Source: an uncultured Bacilli bacterium (GTDB lineage: Bacteria; Bacillota_I; Bacilli_A; RF39; UBA660). Taken from it: 46,815 bases of DNA. Location of the stretch: assembly GCA_947629165.1 (NCBI GenBank), contig CANRCR010000008.1, forward strand, positions 1 through 46,815, read 5' to 3'. Below the pieces are notes generated by a model that worked only from the letters and a program-made list of their open reading frames with translations, did no database searches and was not told the DNA's origin. A program made the position numbers and the translations under genes. Below are positions 39,964-46,815 of the stretch, piece after piece; within the stretch, counting starts at the first letter, position 1; every line of letters starts with the position of its first letter.

Positions 39964-39995
39964 TAAAAGGAAGAAATCACTTCCTTTTTTTTATT
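39964..39995 (+). terminator. Rho-independent terminator after the YjcZ-type gene
   Basis: AAAAGGAAG/CTTCCTTTT (39966-39974 with 39981-39989) followed by T-rich sequence. Confidence 0.88.
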
Positions 39996-40028
39996 ATTTT
40001 TGATAAAATAGGGTCGTGGTGGAAAAGT

Positions 40029-40574
40029 ATGTTAAAAATGAAAGATATATTAGATGAAAAAGATGATAGACTACGCATGATCAGTAAAGAAGTTGAATTC
40101 CCACTCGATGAAAAAGATTTAAAAAATATTGATCTCATGGTGGAATATCTTACGAATAGTCAAATCGAAGAAAAAGCAGAAAAATATAATCTCCGCCCTG
40201 GTATGGGAATGGCAGCTATTCAAATAGGAGTTCCAAAACGCTATATTACGATTGTCGAAGAAGTAGAAGACGGGTTTGACACCTATGTAGTCATCAATCC
40301 AAAAATCATCAGTAATTCAATAGAAAAAATATATGTAGAACAAGGAGAAGGTTGCTTAAGTGTCAACCGGGACGTTTGTGGTATTGTTCCCCGTTACGCA
40401 CGCGTTACCGTCGAAGGACAAGATATCGATGGAAACCTTATTAGAATACGTGCAAGAGAAGAACTTGCCATTGCTTTCCAACACGAAATAGATCATCTAA
40501 ACGGAATTCTCTTTACCGATTATATCGATCCTAAAAATCCAATGAAAGACGCAGAAAAATATCGTGCCATTTAA
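40029..40574 (+). CDS. def: Peptide deformylase
   Basis: 181 residues with all three motifs: GMGMAAIQIG, EGCLS and QHEIDHLNG, giving the Cys and two His metal ligands and the catalytic Glu. Removes the N-formyl group from new proteins at the ribosome. The insertions around YITIVEEVEDG fit the longer Gram-positive (type II) class. The ribosome site is weak (GGTGG, 6 bases before the ATG). It stands between two strong terminators as a single unit. Confidence 0.95.
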   Translation: MLKMKDILDEKDDRLRMISKEVEFPLDEKDLKNIDLMVEYLTNSQIEEKAEKYNLRPGMGMAAIQIGVPKRYITIVEEVEDGFDTYVVINPKIISNSIEKIYVEQGEGCLSVNRDVCGIVPRYARVTVEGQDIDGNLIRIRAREELAIAFQHEIDHLNGILFTDYIDPKNPMKDAEKYRAI

Positions 40575-40600
40575 AAAGCCTTAACAAAGGCTTTTTTTAT
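40572..40600. terminator. Bidirectional terminator between def and the histidine kinase gene
   Basis: AAAAAGCCTT/AAGGCTTTTT stem with a 4-base loop (40573-40597) and T runs on both sides, overlapping the def stop. Confidence 0.88.
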
Positions 40601-41859
40601 TCGTTAAGAGCACTTGAAAAAGGTAAAGTTATCGTAACGGTAGTCTCTAAATGTGCTTTGGAATCATAGTGGATAGTTCCCTGATGCAATTCGATTATTT
40701 CTTTTGATAAAGCAACCCCTAACCCCGTACCATTAGATTTAGTCGTAAAAAATAATTCCGACATTCTTTGTAATGTCTCTTTATCCATCCCTATACCATT
40801 GTCCCATAAAACAATAGAAACCGAGGTCTTCCGTTGTTTAATCGATAAAGAAAACTGCATTTCCTTCTTCTCATCTCGTGCTTCGATGGCATTTTTAATC
40901 AAATTGATTAAAACTTGTTTAAGTCGGTTGTAATCCCCCATTATAAATAATTCGATATCCGGAATCTCAAAAGAACAATGAATCCCCTGATCATTTAACA
41001 AAGGTTCCATCTGTTTTTTCGTATCTTCTAATAAAAAACATAAATCCATAATATCTACATCTAAATGAATCTTTTTAGTATAGTTAGAATAGTCTTCCAT
41101 TAACGTCAAAGTACGCGCAATCTCATTACGAATAATAGGAATATATTTTTGTATTTGCTCTTGATTTTCCAAATGCAACATATCTAAATACCCTTTACAT
41201 ACCGCAATCGGATTTTTTATTTCATGAATTATTTTAAATAACGAAGTTCGTAAGTATTTTTCCTTTTCTAAATCCTTTAAAGATTGATTGAGACGAACAA
41301 TATCTTCTCCGGTATGTAATAGAATAATTACCACATATGCTACCAAATAAAATAACAACATATTTAATAAAATAATACCTAAATTAGGAGCAAAATAAGG
41401 ACTGATTGGAACAACATAAAAAGTTTTTAAAGACCAACAGAAAGTTTTAACAAGAACAAAACTGTGAATTATAAAATCATAAGATAAATTCTTCTTTTGA
41501 AAAAGATAGAATAAAAAGAAATACAATCCATATTCGATTATAATAAGCGAAGGTGAAATAGCAAAATTCCGATAATCGTAAATGCCTAAAATAACAGAAA
41601 TAGCCAAAGCTGTTTTCGGTTGCTTTTTAACGTAACTAAGTAATAATGGAATACTAAAAAGAACCGATAAGTTAATATTATCTGCCTGAATAACACCAAA
41701 CCGCATAAGTAAGTATAATGAAGTGATTACCGCCATACAGAAAAATAAAGAATCTTCTTTCTTATTATAATTTTGACGACTCGCAATATAAAAAACATAA
41801 AGTAATAAAGGAAAAAGTAAAAAAATGACATCAATAATCATTCCTTCAACATAATTCAT
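40597..41859 (-). CDS. Orphan membrane sensor histidine kinase
   Basis: 420 residues. About six to seven membrane helices (1-190) with almost no outer loop, then a HisKA domain with IIHEIKNPIAVCKGYLDML (phospho-His212), and an ATPase domain with N-box INLIKNAIEA (318-327), DNGIGM (353-358) and NGTGLGV (376-382). The HEIKNPxAVxKGYLDML form is like sporulation kinases that feed Spo0F/Spo0A. No response regulator lies nearby, so it is an orphan, and a phosphorelay role is a reasonable inference only. The ATG has AAAGGA upstream, and the promoter carries two TTTGTCA repeats. Confidence 0.88.
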   Translation of the reverse strand: MNYVEGMIIDVIFLLFPLLLYVFYIASRQNYNKKEDSLFFCMAVITSLYLLMRFGVIQADNINLSVLFSIPLLLSYVKKQPKTALAISVILGIYDYRNFAISPSLIIIEYGLYFFLFYLFQKKNLSYDFIIHSFVLVKTFCWSLKTFYVVPISPYFAPNLGIILLNMLLFYLVAYVVIILLHTGEDIVRLNQSLKDLEKEKYLRTSLFKIIHEIKNPIAVCKGYLDMLHLENQEQIQKYIPIIRNEIARTLTLMEDYSNYTKKIHLDVDIMDLCFLLEDTKKQMEPLLNDQGIHCSFEIPDIELFIMGDYNRLKQVLINLIKNAIEARDEKKEMQFSLSIKQRKTSVSIVLWDNGIGMDKETLQRMSELFFTTKSNGTGLGVALSKEIIELHQGTIHYDSKAHLETTVTITLPFSSALNE

Positions 41860-41881
41860 AAAACAAGTTCCTTTCTTTCAC

Positions 41882-41919
41882 AATATAAATATAAACCAAG
41901 GATTTGTCATATTTTGTCA
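41882..41919 (-). promoter_or_regulatory. Histidine-kinase promoter with paired repeats
   Basis: On the minus strand ATGACA (41905-41910), a 17-base spacer, then TATATT (41882-41887). TTTGTCA occurs twice on the plus strand at 41903-41909 and 41913-41919, exactly 10 bases apart across the -35. Each is close to a 0A box (TGTCGAA) but with the G replaced. Confidence 0.5.
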
Positions 41920-41967
41920 AATTATAGAAACAATTGATGAAAATCCTGTTTATTTGACACGCATAAA

Positions 41968-41995
41968 AAAACGGAGTATTTTACTCCGTTATTTT
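41968..41995 (-). terminator. Rho-independent terminator after the EIIB-like gene
   Basis: ACGGAGTA/TACTCCGT (41971-41978 with 41982-41989) and a run of seven T on the minus strand, overlapping the stop codon. Confidence 0.88.
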
Positions 41996-42301
41996 TAAAT
42001 CATCGATATATTTTTTTAACTGTTTGCTACCCGGTCCTAAAATAATCTTAAGTTGATTATCGATTTCAACAATACCTTTAGCTCCCAGTTTTTGAATTGC
42101 TTCTTTATTTACTTTTTCTACTTCTTTAACAGTAACTTTAAAGCGTGACAAATTCGTCTCGGTAGCAATAATATTATCTTTTCCTCCGAGATACTCTAAA
42201 AGTTTATTCATCTCAAGATGGGCATCTTTTCGAGTCGCTTTCAATATAGCTAAAGCAATAATGGCAAAAATAACAATCAAAATAATATATTGATATTCCA
42301 T
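41981..42301 (-). CDS. Membrane-tethered PTS EIIB-like domain lacking the phospho-cysteine
   Basis: 106 residues. One membrane helix (about 4-21, YIILIVIFAIIALAILKA), then a glucose-type EIIB fold: NKLLEYLGGKDNII, TETNLSRFKVTVKEV, NKEAIQKLGAKGIVEIDNQLKIILGP. In active EIIB the motif reads (D/A)-C-x-T-R-L; here the cysteine position is Asn50, and the whole protein has no cysteine, so it cannot carry the phosphate. No PTS genes are nearby. A regulatory or structural role is inference. AAGGTGAG precedes the ATG. Confidence 0.85.
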   Translation of the reverse strand: MEYQYIILIVIFAIIALAILKATRKDAHLEMNKLLEYLGGKDNIIATETNLSRFKVTVKEVEKVNKEAIQKLGAKGIVEIDNQLKIILGPGSKQLKKYIDDLKITE

Positions 42302-42426
42302 CTAACTCACCTTACCTATTCTCTATTATACTAGAATTTTTTCTTTTCGTAAATAGTTATTTCGGCACCCTCAAAAAAACATTTTAAATTCCTAAAACAA
42401 ACCTTTTGTATAGGTGGAAATAACAC

Positions 42427-42453
42427 ACCAAAGAGGACCTATCACATATTCTA
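42427..42453 (+). promoter_or_regulatory. Candidate sigma-K-type promoter of the coat gene
   Basis: AC (42427-42428), 16 bases, then CATATTCTA (42445-42453), which fits the AC-N16/17-CATAnnnTA form of late mother-cell promoters. Coat genes of the CotY/CotZ type are read by sigma-K in Bacillus. It would give a leader of about 155 bases. Confidence 0.5.
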
Positions 42454-42478
42454 TTAGTAGGTAAACGGTAAATAAAAA

Positions 42479-42568
42479 ATAGTTTAATTAATATGACTCA
42501 AATAGTGAAAACTATTTCAATTGAACTATAATCTTTTATTTTCCGACCTATCCTATCTTTTAGATAGG
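42479..42568 (+). promoter_or_regulatory. Structured leader of the coat gene (nested hairpins)
   Basis: The 312-base gap 42302-42613 holds no gene. An outer stem ATAGTTTAATT/AATTGAACTAT (42479-42489 with 42519-42529, one G-U pair) encloses an inner hairpin AAATAG/CTATTT (42500-42505 with 42512-42517). A second hairpin, CCTATC/GATAGG (42552-42557 with 42563-42568), follows. No known riboswitch class is recognised. No T run follows, so these are not plain terminators. Confidence 0.5.
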
Positions 42569-42613
42569 GTTATATGCTAAATTTCCTTAAATTTATAGAA
42601 AGGAGGGATTTCT

Positions 42614-43069
42614 ATGTGTTGCGGAAATAACAATCAACCCGATGTACCATCAACAACAAGCCCTACAAATGGTTGTGGTTGCTTAGGAGATATCTTAGAA
42701 GTAATCTTAAAATTACAATCGAAAGGAGATCCTTGTGGAAATTTCCCAGAAGGATGTGATCGTCCATTTTTAGGACCAATGCCTAATGTTGTATGCTATA
42801 ATACAAGACCAGTAACTTTCTATCGTTGTGGCGATGGAGGTCAATGGATCTTCCCTTATACACTAAACGGAGTCGATGGCGTAAGTGGCACTTTCCGTGT
42901 TGAAAACTTAGACGGATGCTGCTGCACTTGTCGTGTATTAGCACCAAATCCTGACACAGCAACGGCTGATACAACTCCTTATGTTTCTACCGACAGTTTT
43001 GTTACCATAAACTTAGATTGTGTTGGGGCACTAAGATGCTTACCAGATACTTATATTGCATGTATGTAA
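42614..43069 (+). CDS. CotY/CotZ-family spore coat protein
   Basis: 151 residues, cysteine-rich (MCCGNNN, GCGCLGD, GCDRPF, GCCCTCRVL, a final CM). The motif run CGCLGDILEVILKLQ, then FYRCGDGGQWIFPY, VDGVSGTFRVENLDGCCCTCRVL and DSFVTINLDCVGALRCLPD is the CotY/CotZ (outer coat/crust) pattern; in Bacillus these form disulfide-linked crystalline layers. AAAGGAGG lies 7 bases before the ATG. The upstream candidate sigma-K promoter supports mother-cell expression. Single-gene unit with its own terminator. Confidence 0.92.
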   Translation: MCCGNNNQPDVPSTTSPTNGCGCLGDILEVILKLQSKGDPCGNFPEGCDRPFLGPMPNVVCYNTRPVTFYRCGDGGQWIFPYTLNGVDGVSGTFRVENLDGCCCTCRVLAPNPDTATADTTPYVSTDSFVTINLDCVGALRCLPDTYIACM

Positions 43070-43071
43070 AA

Positions 43072-43097
43072 AGAAAAGGCGTAATGCCTTTTTTATT
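43072..43097. terminator. Terminator between the coat gene and the YolD-like gene
   Basis: AAAAGGC/GCCTTTT (43074-43080 with 43086-43092) with a T run on the plus strand. It also overlaps the stop of the convergent YolD-like gene. Confidence 0.82.
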
Positions 43098-43425
43098 TTT
43101 CTTCGCGAAACGAAATAATATCGTCAATTAATATCTCTTGGTCGTCCATAGTTAACAAGCGATCATTAAATTTTCCAATAATTTTAGTATGAAAAGTTTG
43201 ATCCTTCGTCCTAATTTCCACAGGAATTCGAAAACTGTGATGAGTAGAATGAAAAATGGCATTAATTCGTGAAAGAATAACTTCTCGGTCCATCGGAATT
43301 ACCGAAGTGGTATCTTCGAAAGATGTATCTTGAGAAAAAACTGAAGAGCTATAAAACACTTCTTTATTATGACTAATTTTTTTGCGAATCGGAACCGCCA
43401 TGACACGAGGTAATTTTTTATTCAT
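43093..43425 (-). CDS. YolD-like small protein
   Basis: About 110 residues from ATG at 43425 (AAGGAGG 6 bases upstream). N-terminal MNKKLPRVMAVPIRKK, a middle segment, then IPVEIRTKDQTFHTKIIGKFNDRLLTMDDQEILIDDIISF, the strand pattern of YolD-like proteins (an outer strand, a G-I-type turn, a terminal DDIxxF). Function is unknown in general; some members lie beside DNA-damage polymerases, but none is present here. The resemblance is moderate. Confidence 0.7.
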   Translation of the reverse strand: MNKKLPRVMAVPIRKKISHNKEVFYSSSVFSQDTSFEDTTSVIPMDREVILSRINAIFHSTHHSFRIPVEIRTKDQTFHTKIIGKFNDRLLTMDDQEILIDDIISFREEK

Positions 43426-43506
43426 ATTTTCCTCCTTTTCCCTAGTAAAATCTATGATAATATGAAAGAAAATATCCATACTAAAAAAGAAAAGGAGTAA
43501 AGAATA

Positions 43507-44637
43507 ATGATACGAACAAAAACATGGGATCCTGTGCTACTATTCTTTCTGTCTTGCTTTTTATTTATTAGTGTCCTAACTATTTACAGTGCCTCTACTT
43601 ATCTTTCACCCGATTTAGGAAACCTTCCCTTAAAACAGATTGTTTTTTATGCAATAGGATTTATTTTCCTCATCATTATAAGAAAAATAGGTTATACAAA
43701 ACTATGCCAATTTGCCTGGTACTTTTACGGAATTGGCATTATTTCTCTATTACTTTTATTTCCGTTTGGAACAACGATTAATAATAGTACTTGTTGGTAT
43801 ACACTTCCCGGAATAGGAAGTATACAACCCAGTGAATTCATGAAAATTGCACTCATTCTAGTTTTATCTAAACTGACGATAGAATATCGAAAAAAGAAAA
43901 ATAGAAACACCTTCCGAGAAGAAATTAAATATATCGGAAAATCCTTAATTATTGTGCTTGTTCCTAGTATTATCACCTTTTTAGAGCCCGATACCGGTGC
44001 TGTATTACTTTACTTTATCATATTAGGTATAATGTTACTTTTTTCCGGAATAAGATTTCGCTGGTTTTTAATCGGTGCAACCATCATTCTAAGCACGATA
44101 GGATTATTCTTTTATTTATATTTTTTGGCCCGTGAACAATTTATTAGCTTTTTTGGAACCTCGTTATTTTATCGAGTAGATCGCTTACTAGATTGGAACA
44201 AAGGAACTGGATATCAATTAGAAAACGCCTTAACAGCAATGGGTTCAGCAGGATGGCTCGGACATGGATTCAATAAAACACCTCTCTATTTTCCAGAATC
44301 TGGAACAGACTTCATTTTTGCCGTTTTCGCATCCAATTTTGGTTATATCGGATCCCTCATCCTTTTGTTAATACTATTTTCTTTTGACTACTATCTTCTA
44401 ATAATTGCTCGAAAAAATAAAGAAAAATTACCCTTTTATCTATTGATAGGAATCCTTTCTATTTTACTATATCAACAAGTTCAAAATATCGGAATGACTT
44501 TAGGAATGTTACCTATAACAGGAATTACCCTTCCTTTCATCAGTTATGGAGGAAGCAGTTTACTCTCCTACTTTATTCTTTTAGGAATCATTTTCTCAAT
44601 TCAAAAGGAAAACAAAAAGAAGCGAACCATTATTTAG
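43507..44637 (+). CDS. SEDS peptidoglycan glycosyltransferase, RodA type
   Basis: 376 residues, about ten membrane helices. Motifs: GSIQPSEFMKI, PDTGAVLLYFIILGIMLLFSG, GYQLENALTAMGSAGWLGHG, PESGTDFIFAVFASNFGYIG, and MLPITGITLPFISYGGSS. The FPESGTDFIFAVFASNFG loop and G-LP(I)TGITLPFISYGG ending favour RodA (lateral wall) over FtsW. A second SEDS gene (ftsW, 38502) is in the window. AAGGAG lies 9 bases before the ATG. A CATACTA element (43477-43483) resembles a forespore -10, but its -35 is poor, so sigma-G control is uncertain. Confidence 0.88.
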   Translation: MIRTKTWDPVLLFFLSCFLFISVLTIYSASTYLSPDLGNLPLKQIVFYAIGFIFLIIIRKIGYTKLCQFAWYFYGIGIISLLLLFPFGTTINNSTCWYTLPGIGSIQPSEFMKIALILVLSKLTIEYRKKKNRNTFREEIKYIGKSLIIVLVPSIITFLEPDTGAVLLYFIILGIMLLFSGIRFRWFLIGATIILSTIGLFFYLYFLAREQFISFFGTSLFYRVDRLLDWNKGTGYQLENALTAMGSAGWLGHGFNKTPLYFPESGTDFIFAVFASNFGYIGSLILLLILFSFDYYLLIIARKNKEKLPFYLLIGILSILLYQQVQNIGMTLGMLPITGITLPFISYGGSSLLSYFILLGIIFSIQKENKKKRTII

Positions 44638-45736
44638 TTCCCTTCTTTTTATTATTTTTCTTTGTTTTAGTAACTTTCTTTTTTGAACTTTTTTTCAATT
44701 GCTTACGCATTTTCTTTTCAGCAACTTCTGCCTTTTTAATAGAAATTGCTTCAAGATATACCTGCTTCAACTGTTTTCCGATTCGATGCAAATCCCTTTC
44801 TTCTGCAACTTGATAGGCCGCTTTCGCAACCGAAGGTAATTTTTTAGTTAAAATCTTTCGAATCTTCACTTCGAATTCATCGATATCTTTTGCTTTATAA
44901 ACATTTTTACCATCTTCGAGCCATCCTTCAAAAATAGGAATGTCACGAATAAGCGCATTCGTTCCCGTAGCACAAGCCTCAATAATAGGAATCCCTTCCG
45001 TTTCTTCTAAGGTAGGGAAAAGATATAAATCACAACCACTCATCGCCGCTTTAATCATATCTTGTTCCACATAACCAGCAAAAGTCAAATTAGGAAGTTT
45101 AGTACTGACTGCCTCTCGAACCGGTTTAGTAGCTGCTGCAACAGGACTATGTCCAAACCAAATAAATTTGTATTCCGGTAATCGACGAGCCAATTCTACA
45201 AAATCCACAATTCCTTTACGTTCAATGTATAGACCAATACCAATAATTACTTTGTCATCTTTGGAATAATGATACGTTTTCCGAAAACGTTCTCCTGCTT
45301 TTTCATCGCGCTTAAAAAATTCAAGTTCAATGCCATTCGATATAGCATATATTTTTTTCCCGATACCATAAGTGTCTAATAAACTTTTAGAATAAGGAGT
45401 CGGAGTAATAATAACATCCCCTAATCCATAACACTCAATGAGCCACTTTTTAAATAACGGAGCTGTTTGCTTACATCCGATAAATCCATCGCGAAAATCT
45501 TCCTCAGTAGAATGGGCATGATATACAATAGGAATTCCTTTTTTGCTTAAATGCTTTGCTAAATTATGTGACTTAAGCCCATAAAAATTGATATGTGCTA
45601 AATCATACGTATCATTCGGATCTGTTGTATACTCGATTCCTTCATAAGAAAGCGCCTTTTTTTGATGTTCAATTGCCTTACCTAGGCCACTTTTTCCGAC
45701 TACTTTTAAACCCTCTGTATAAAGCAAAACCTTCAT
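44630..45736 (-). CDS. CpoA-type GT4 glycosyltransferase, probable diglycosyl-diacylglycerol synthase
   Basis: 368 residues, GT-B fold. The N-terminal half (KVLLYTEGLKVVGKSGLGKAIEHQ, HINFYGLKS, VYHAHSTEEDFRDGFIGC, ITPTPYSKSLLDTYGI, ISNGIELEFFKRD) and the second half (GLYIERKGIVDFVELARRLP, FIWFGHSP, FPTLEETEGIPIIEACATG) line up by eye with pneumococcal CpoA and Acholeplasma DGlcDAG synthase, which add the second sugar to monoglucosyl-diacylglycerol. The first-step enzyme is not in the window. A lysine-rich tail of about 45 residues probably binds the anionic membrane face. GAGGTGG precedes the ATG. It overlaps the rodA-type gene's end by 8 bases, convergently. Confidence 0.85.
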   Translation of the reverse strand: MKVLLYTEGLKVVGKSGLGKAIEHQKKALSYEGIEYTTDPNDTYDLAHINFYGLKSHNLAKHLSKKGIPIVYHAHSTEEDFRDGFIGCKQTAPLFKKWLIECYGLGDVIITPTPYSKSLLDTYGIGKKIYAISNGIELEFFKRDEKAGERFRKTYHYSKDDKVIIGIGLYIERKGIVDFVELARRLPEYKFIWFGHSPVAAATKPVREAVSTKLPNLTFAGYVEQDMIKAAMSGCDLYLFPTLEETEGIPIIEACATGTNALIRDIPIFEGWLEDGKNVYKAKDIDEFEVKIRKILTKKLPSVAKAAYQVAEERDLHRIGKQLKQVYLEAISIKKAEVAEKKMRKQLKKSSKKKVTKTKKNNKKKGTK

Positions 45737-45856
45737 GCTTCCACCTCTTAAAAATATTATATCACGCTCGTTCTAAAAATAGAATGAGATTTTTAATTCA
45801 ATAAGGTTTAAAACATTAATACATTTCAATTGCATAAACTTAACTAGGTGAAAATT

Positions 45857-46588
45857 ATGAGAATTATTGCCCATGCAGGAAATTTATTTAATTCTGAAAA
45901 ATTTCAAGAAATGATAAAATGTAATAAAAATATTGCAGGAATGTCCTTTGATGTCACTTCTACCAAAGATGGGAAAATAGTTATCTTTAGTCCTGCTCCC
46001 AACAACAGTCTCTCCATTGGCGGACTACAAAATAGTACTAGCGATAGTCTCACAGCCTTCAATATACCAACTCTCGAAGAACTATTAAAAGCCTTTCAAG
46101 ACTATAAAAAAATAATTACCTTAAATCTTTTACCATTTGGAACCCCAGCCTTATCAGAAGATACTGCAGCCAAAATAAATAAACAAAACCTAGAGTACGT
46201 TCAAAATGTGCAAAAAGTTATCAAAGATTATCCTTTTTTAAATATTTATTTAAGTAGTACAAATGAAAATATAGTACATCATCTGAGCAATAATATTCAT
46301 CCTTTTAAAGTAGGCATGGCGCTACAATCAGACAACTTAAACTATATGGATGTAGGTTTTTATAAAATAGGAACTGATATGATTAATATTCCTATTATAG
46401 ATGAACAAATAAAAAGAAAAAAAGAGATTGTTCTTAACGCATCCAACTGTGAAAACATGGCTCTACTATTAGAATTTTTAAAAAGTGAATTGAACAATTT
46501 ATCAGAAGAAACAAAACAAAACTTTCAACAAAAAATAATTTTTGAAAGTAACTTTCCCGAAATATTTTATTGTATTTTTGGAAGATAA
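45857..46588 (+). CDS. Degenerate GDPD-like TIM-barrel protein
   Basis: About 243 residues from ATG at 45857 (AGGTG 8 bases upstream; an in-frame GTG at 45848 is the alternative). It opens with RIIAHAGNLFNSEKFQEM and then has GMSFDVTSTKDGKIVIFSP, parallel to the RxIAHRG...E-x-D-V-xx-T-kDG-xxVvxHD of glycerophosphodiester phosphodiesterases. Here the Arg, the metal-binding Glu and the His of the HD pair are replaced, so GDPD catalysis is unlikely. The rest is AT-rich and poorly conserved. Role unknown. Confidence 0.72.
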   Translation: MRIIAHAGNLFNSEKFQEMIKCNKNIAGMSFDVTSTKDGKIVIFSPAPNNSLSIGGLQNSTSDSLTAFNIPTLEELLKAFQDYKKIITLNLLPFGTPALSEDTAAKINKQNLEYVQNVQKVIKDYPFLNIYLSSTNENIVHHLSNNIHPFKVGMALQSDNLNYMDVGFYKIGTDMINIPIIDEQIKRKKEIVLNASNCENMALLLEFLKSELNNLSEETKQNFQQKIIFESNFPEIFYCIFGR

Positions 46589-46598
46589 ATGAAAATAA

Positions 46599-46627
46599 AA
46601 ATCCACTAGTTCAACTAGTGGTTTTTA
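46599..46627 (+). terminator. Rho-independent terminator after the GDPD-like gene
   Basis: CCACTAG/CTAGTGG (46603-46609 with 46615-46621) with a 5-base loop and TTTTTAT. The IS200-type end begins directly after it. Confidence 0.88.
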
Positions 46628-46629
46628 TG

Positions 46630-46815
46630 TAGCCCTATAAGGGCATATTACTGGCTGGCTCCACATGGAGCCTTTTTTAGTCGGCCAACTGCCTTCTATA
46701 CCTACACACCCTTAAAAGGGTCTTGATATTCTTTTATGTTCCTTTCATCTGATATTTTATCTTCTATTTCTTGATTCTTTATATAATTTTTTATTGTCTG
46801 CTTGTTTAATCCTAC
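46630..46815 (-). mobile_element. End of an IS200/IS605-family insertion sequence (cut by the window edge)
   Basis: The end of an element carrying tnpA on the minus strand. Between the tnpA stop and the flank lie GCCCT-ATA-AGGGC (46632-46644) and GGCTCC-ACAT-GGAGCC followed by TTTTTT (46657-46678). Such subterminal hairpins are typical IS200/IS605 ends, and the phrase GCCAGTAATATGCCCTTATA (minus strand) is one I know from Clostridia/Bacilli elements. The hairpin with T6 acts as a terminator against transcription entering from outside. The exact cleavage site is not determined. Confidence 0.8.
46702..46815 (-). CDS. tnpA: IS200/IS605 transposase TnpA, C-terminal fragment
   Basis: The last 37 residues of an ORF that enters from the right edge: GLNKQTIKNYIKNQEIEDKI ... 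KEYQDPFKG, ending at TAG 46702-46704. This is the characteristic C-terminal tail of Y1 HUH transposases of IS200-type elements (G(L/V)N...I..YI..Q...D......(Y)xDPFKG). The catalytic HUH and Tyr lie beyond the window, so completeness cannot be judged. Confidence 0.85.
   Translation of the reverse strand, partial: VGLNKQTIKNYIKNQEIEDKISDERNIKEYQDPFKGV

Noticed and set aside
43477-43483. CATACTA as a firm sigma-G promoter for the rodA-type gene
   Set aside because: The -10 matches but no convincing -35 is found at 17-18 bases, and RodA-type genes are usually vegetative; left as a remark only.

Overview
The window is AT-rich, tightly packed bacterial chromosome with standard stop codons (TGA is used as a stop) and strong AGGAGG-type ribosome sites. 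Genes for spore formation and germination (spoIVFA/spoIVFB, a gerA-type operon, a YjcZ-type peptide, a CotY/CotZ-type coat protein, a YolD-like protein) lie beside two SEDS cell-wall genes, comEA/comEC and a CpoA-type glycolipid glycosyltransferase. This points to a low-GC, endospore-forming Firmicute of the Bacilli/Erysipelotrichia type. I cannot name genus or species. Several promoters share an extended -10 of the form TGnTATAAT.

Layout. 0-5 kb: a membrane-anchored surface protein, the spoIVFAB pair, murC and a small zinc-ribbon protein, all leftward. 5-8.5 kb: a rightward radical SAM protein facing a leftward DNA-repair pair (mutY and a hypoxanthine/uracil glycosylase) and a DUF308 membrane protein. 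8.5-14.3 kb: six tandem, diverged paralogs of one cytosolic family of unknown function under one promoter. 14.3-17.4 kb: an M3 peptidase and an RNA m5U methyltransferase. 17.4-21 kb: the germinant-receptor operon, rightward, with a sigma-G-like promoter. 21-27 kb: a holin-like membrane protein, a surface protein with seven 48-bp repeats, a flavin reductase-rubredoxin, galE, an ABC exporter and a lipobox membrane protein. 27-30 kb: small genes of unknown role, then a short segment holding a candidate type I toxin/antisense-RNA module and a Nudix gene, bounded by two copies of the tRNA-Thr 3' end plus terminator. 30-36 kb: a DUF308-papain-like fusion, two HD-domain proteins, a thioredoxin-like protein, two tRNA-Arg genes, an RluA-type synthase and two overlapping unknown genes. 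36-42.3 kb: comEC, comEA, ftsW, a YjcZ-type peptide, def, an orphan histidine kinase and a cysteine-less EIIB-like protein. 42.3-46.8 kb: the coat gene with a structured leader, a YolD-like gene, a rodA-type gene, the CpoA-type glycosyltransferase, a degenerate GDPD-like protein and the end of an IS200/IS605 element.

The most notable items are: (1) the candidate type I toxin-antitoxin locus at about 28.77-29.10 kb, which has a 30-residue hydrophobic ORF, a sequestered ribosome site, 5'-3' complementarity in the mRNA, and a convergent antisense promoter and terminator; (2) the six-gene paralog array; (3) the apparent ATT start codon of spoIVFB; and (4) the nested hairpin leader of the coat gene. 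All functional calls are by eye from motifs and context; no database search was run.
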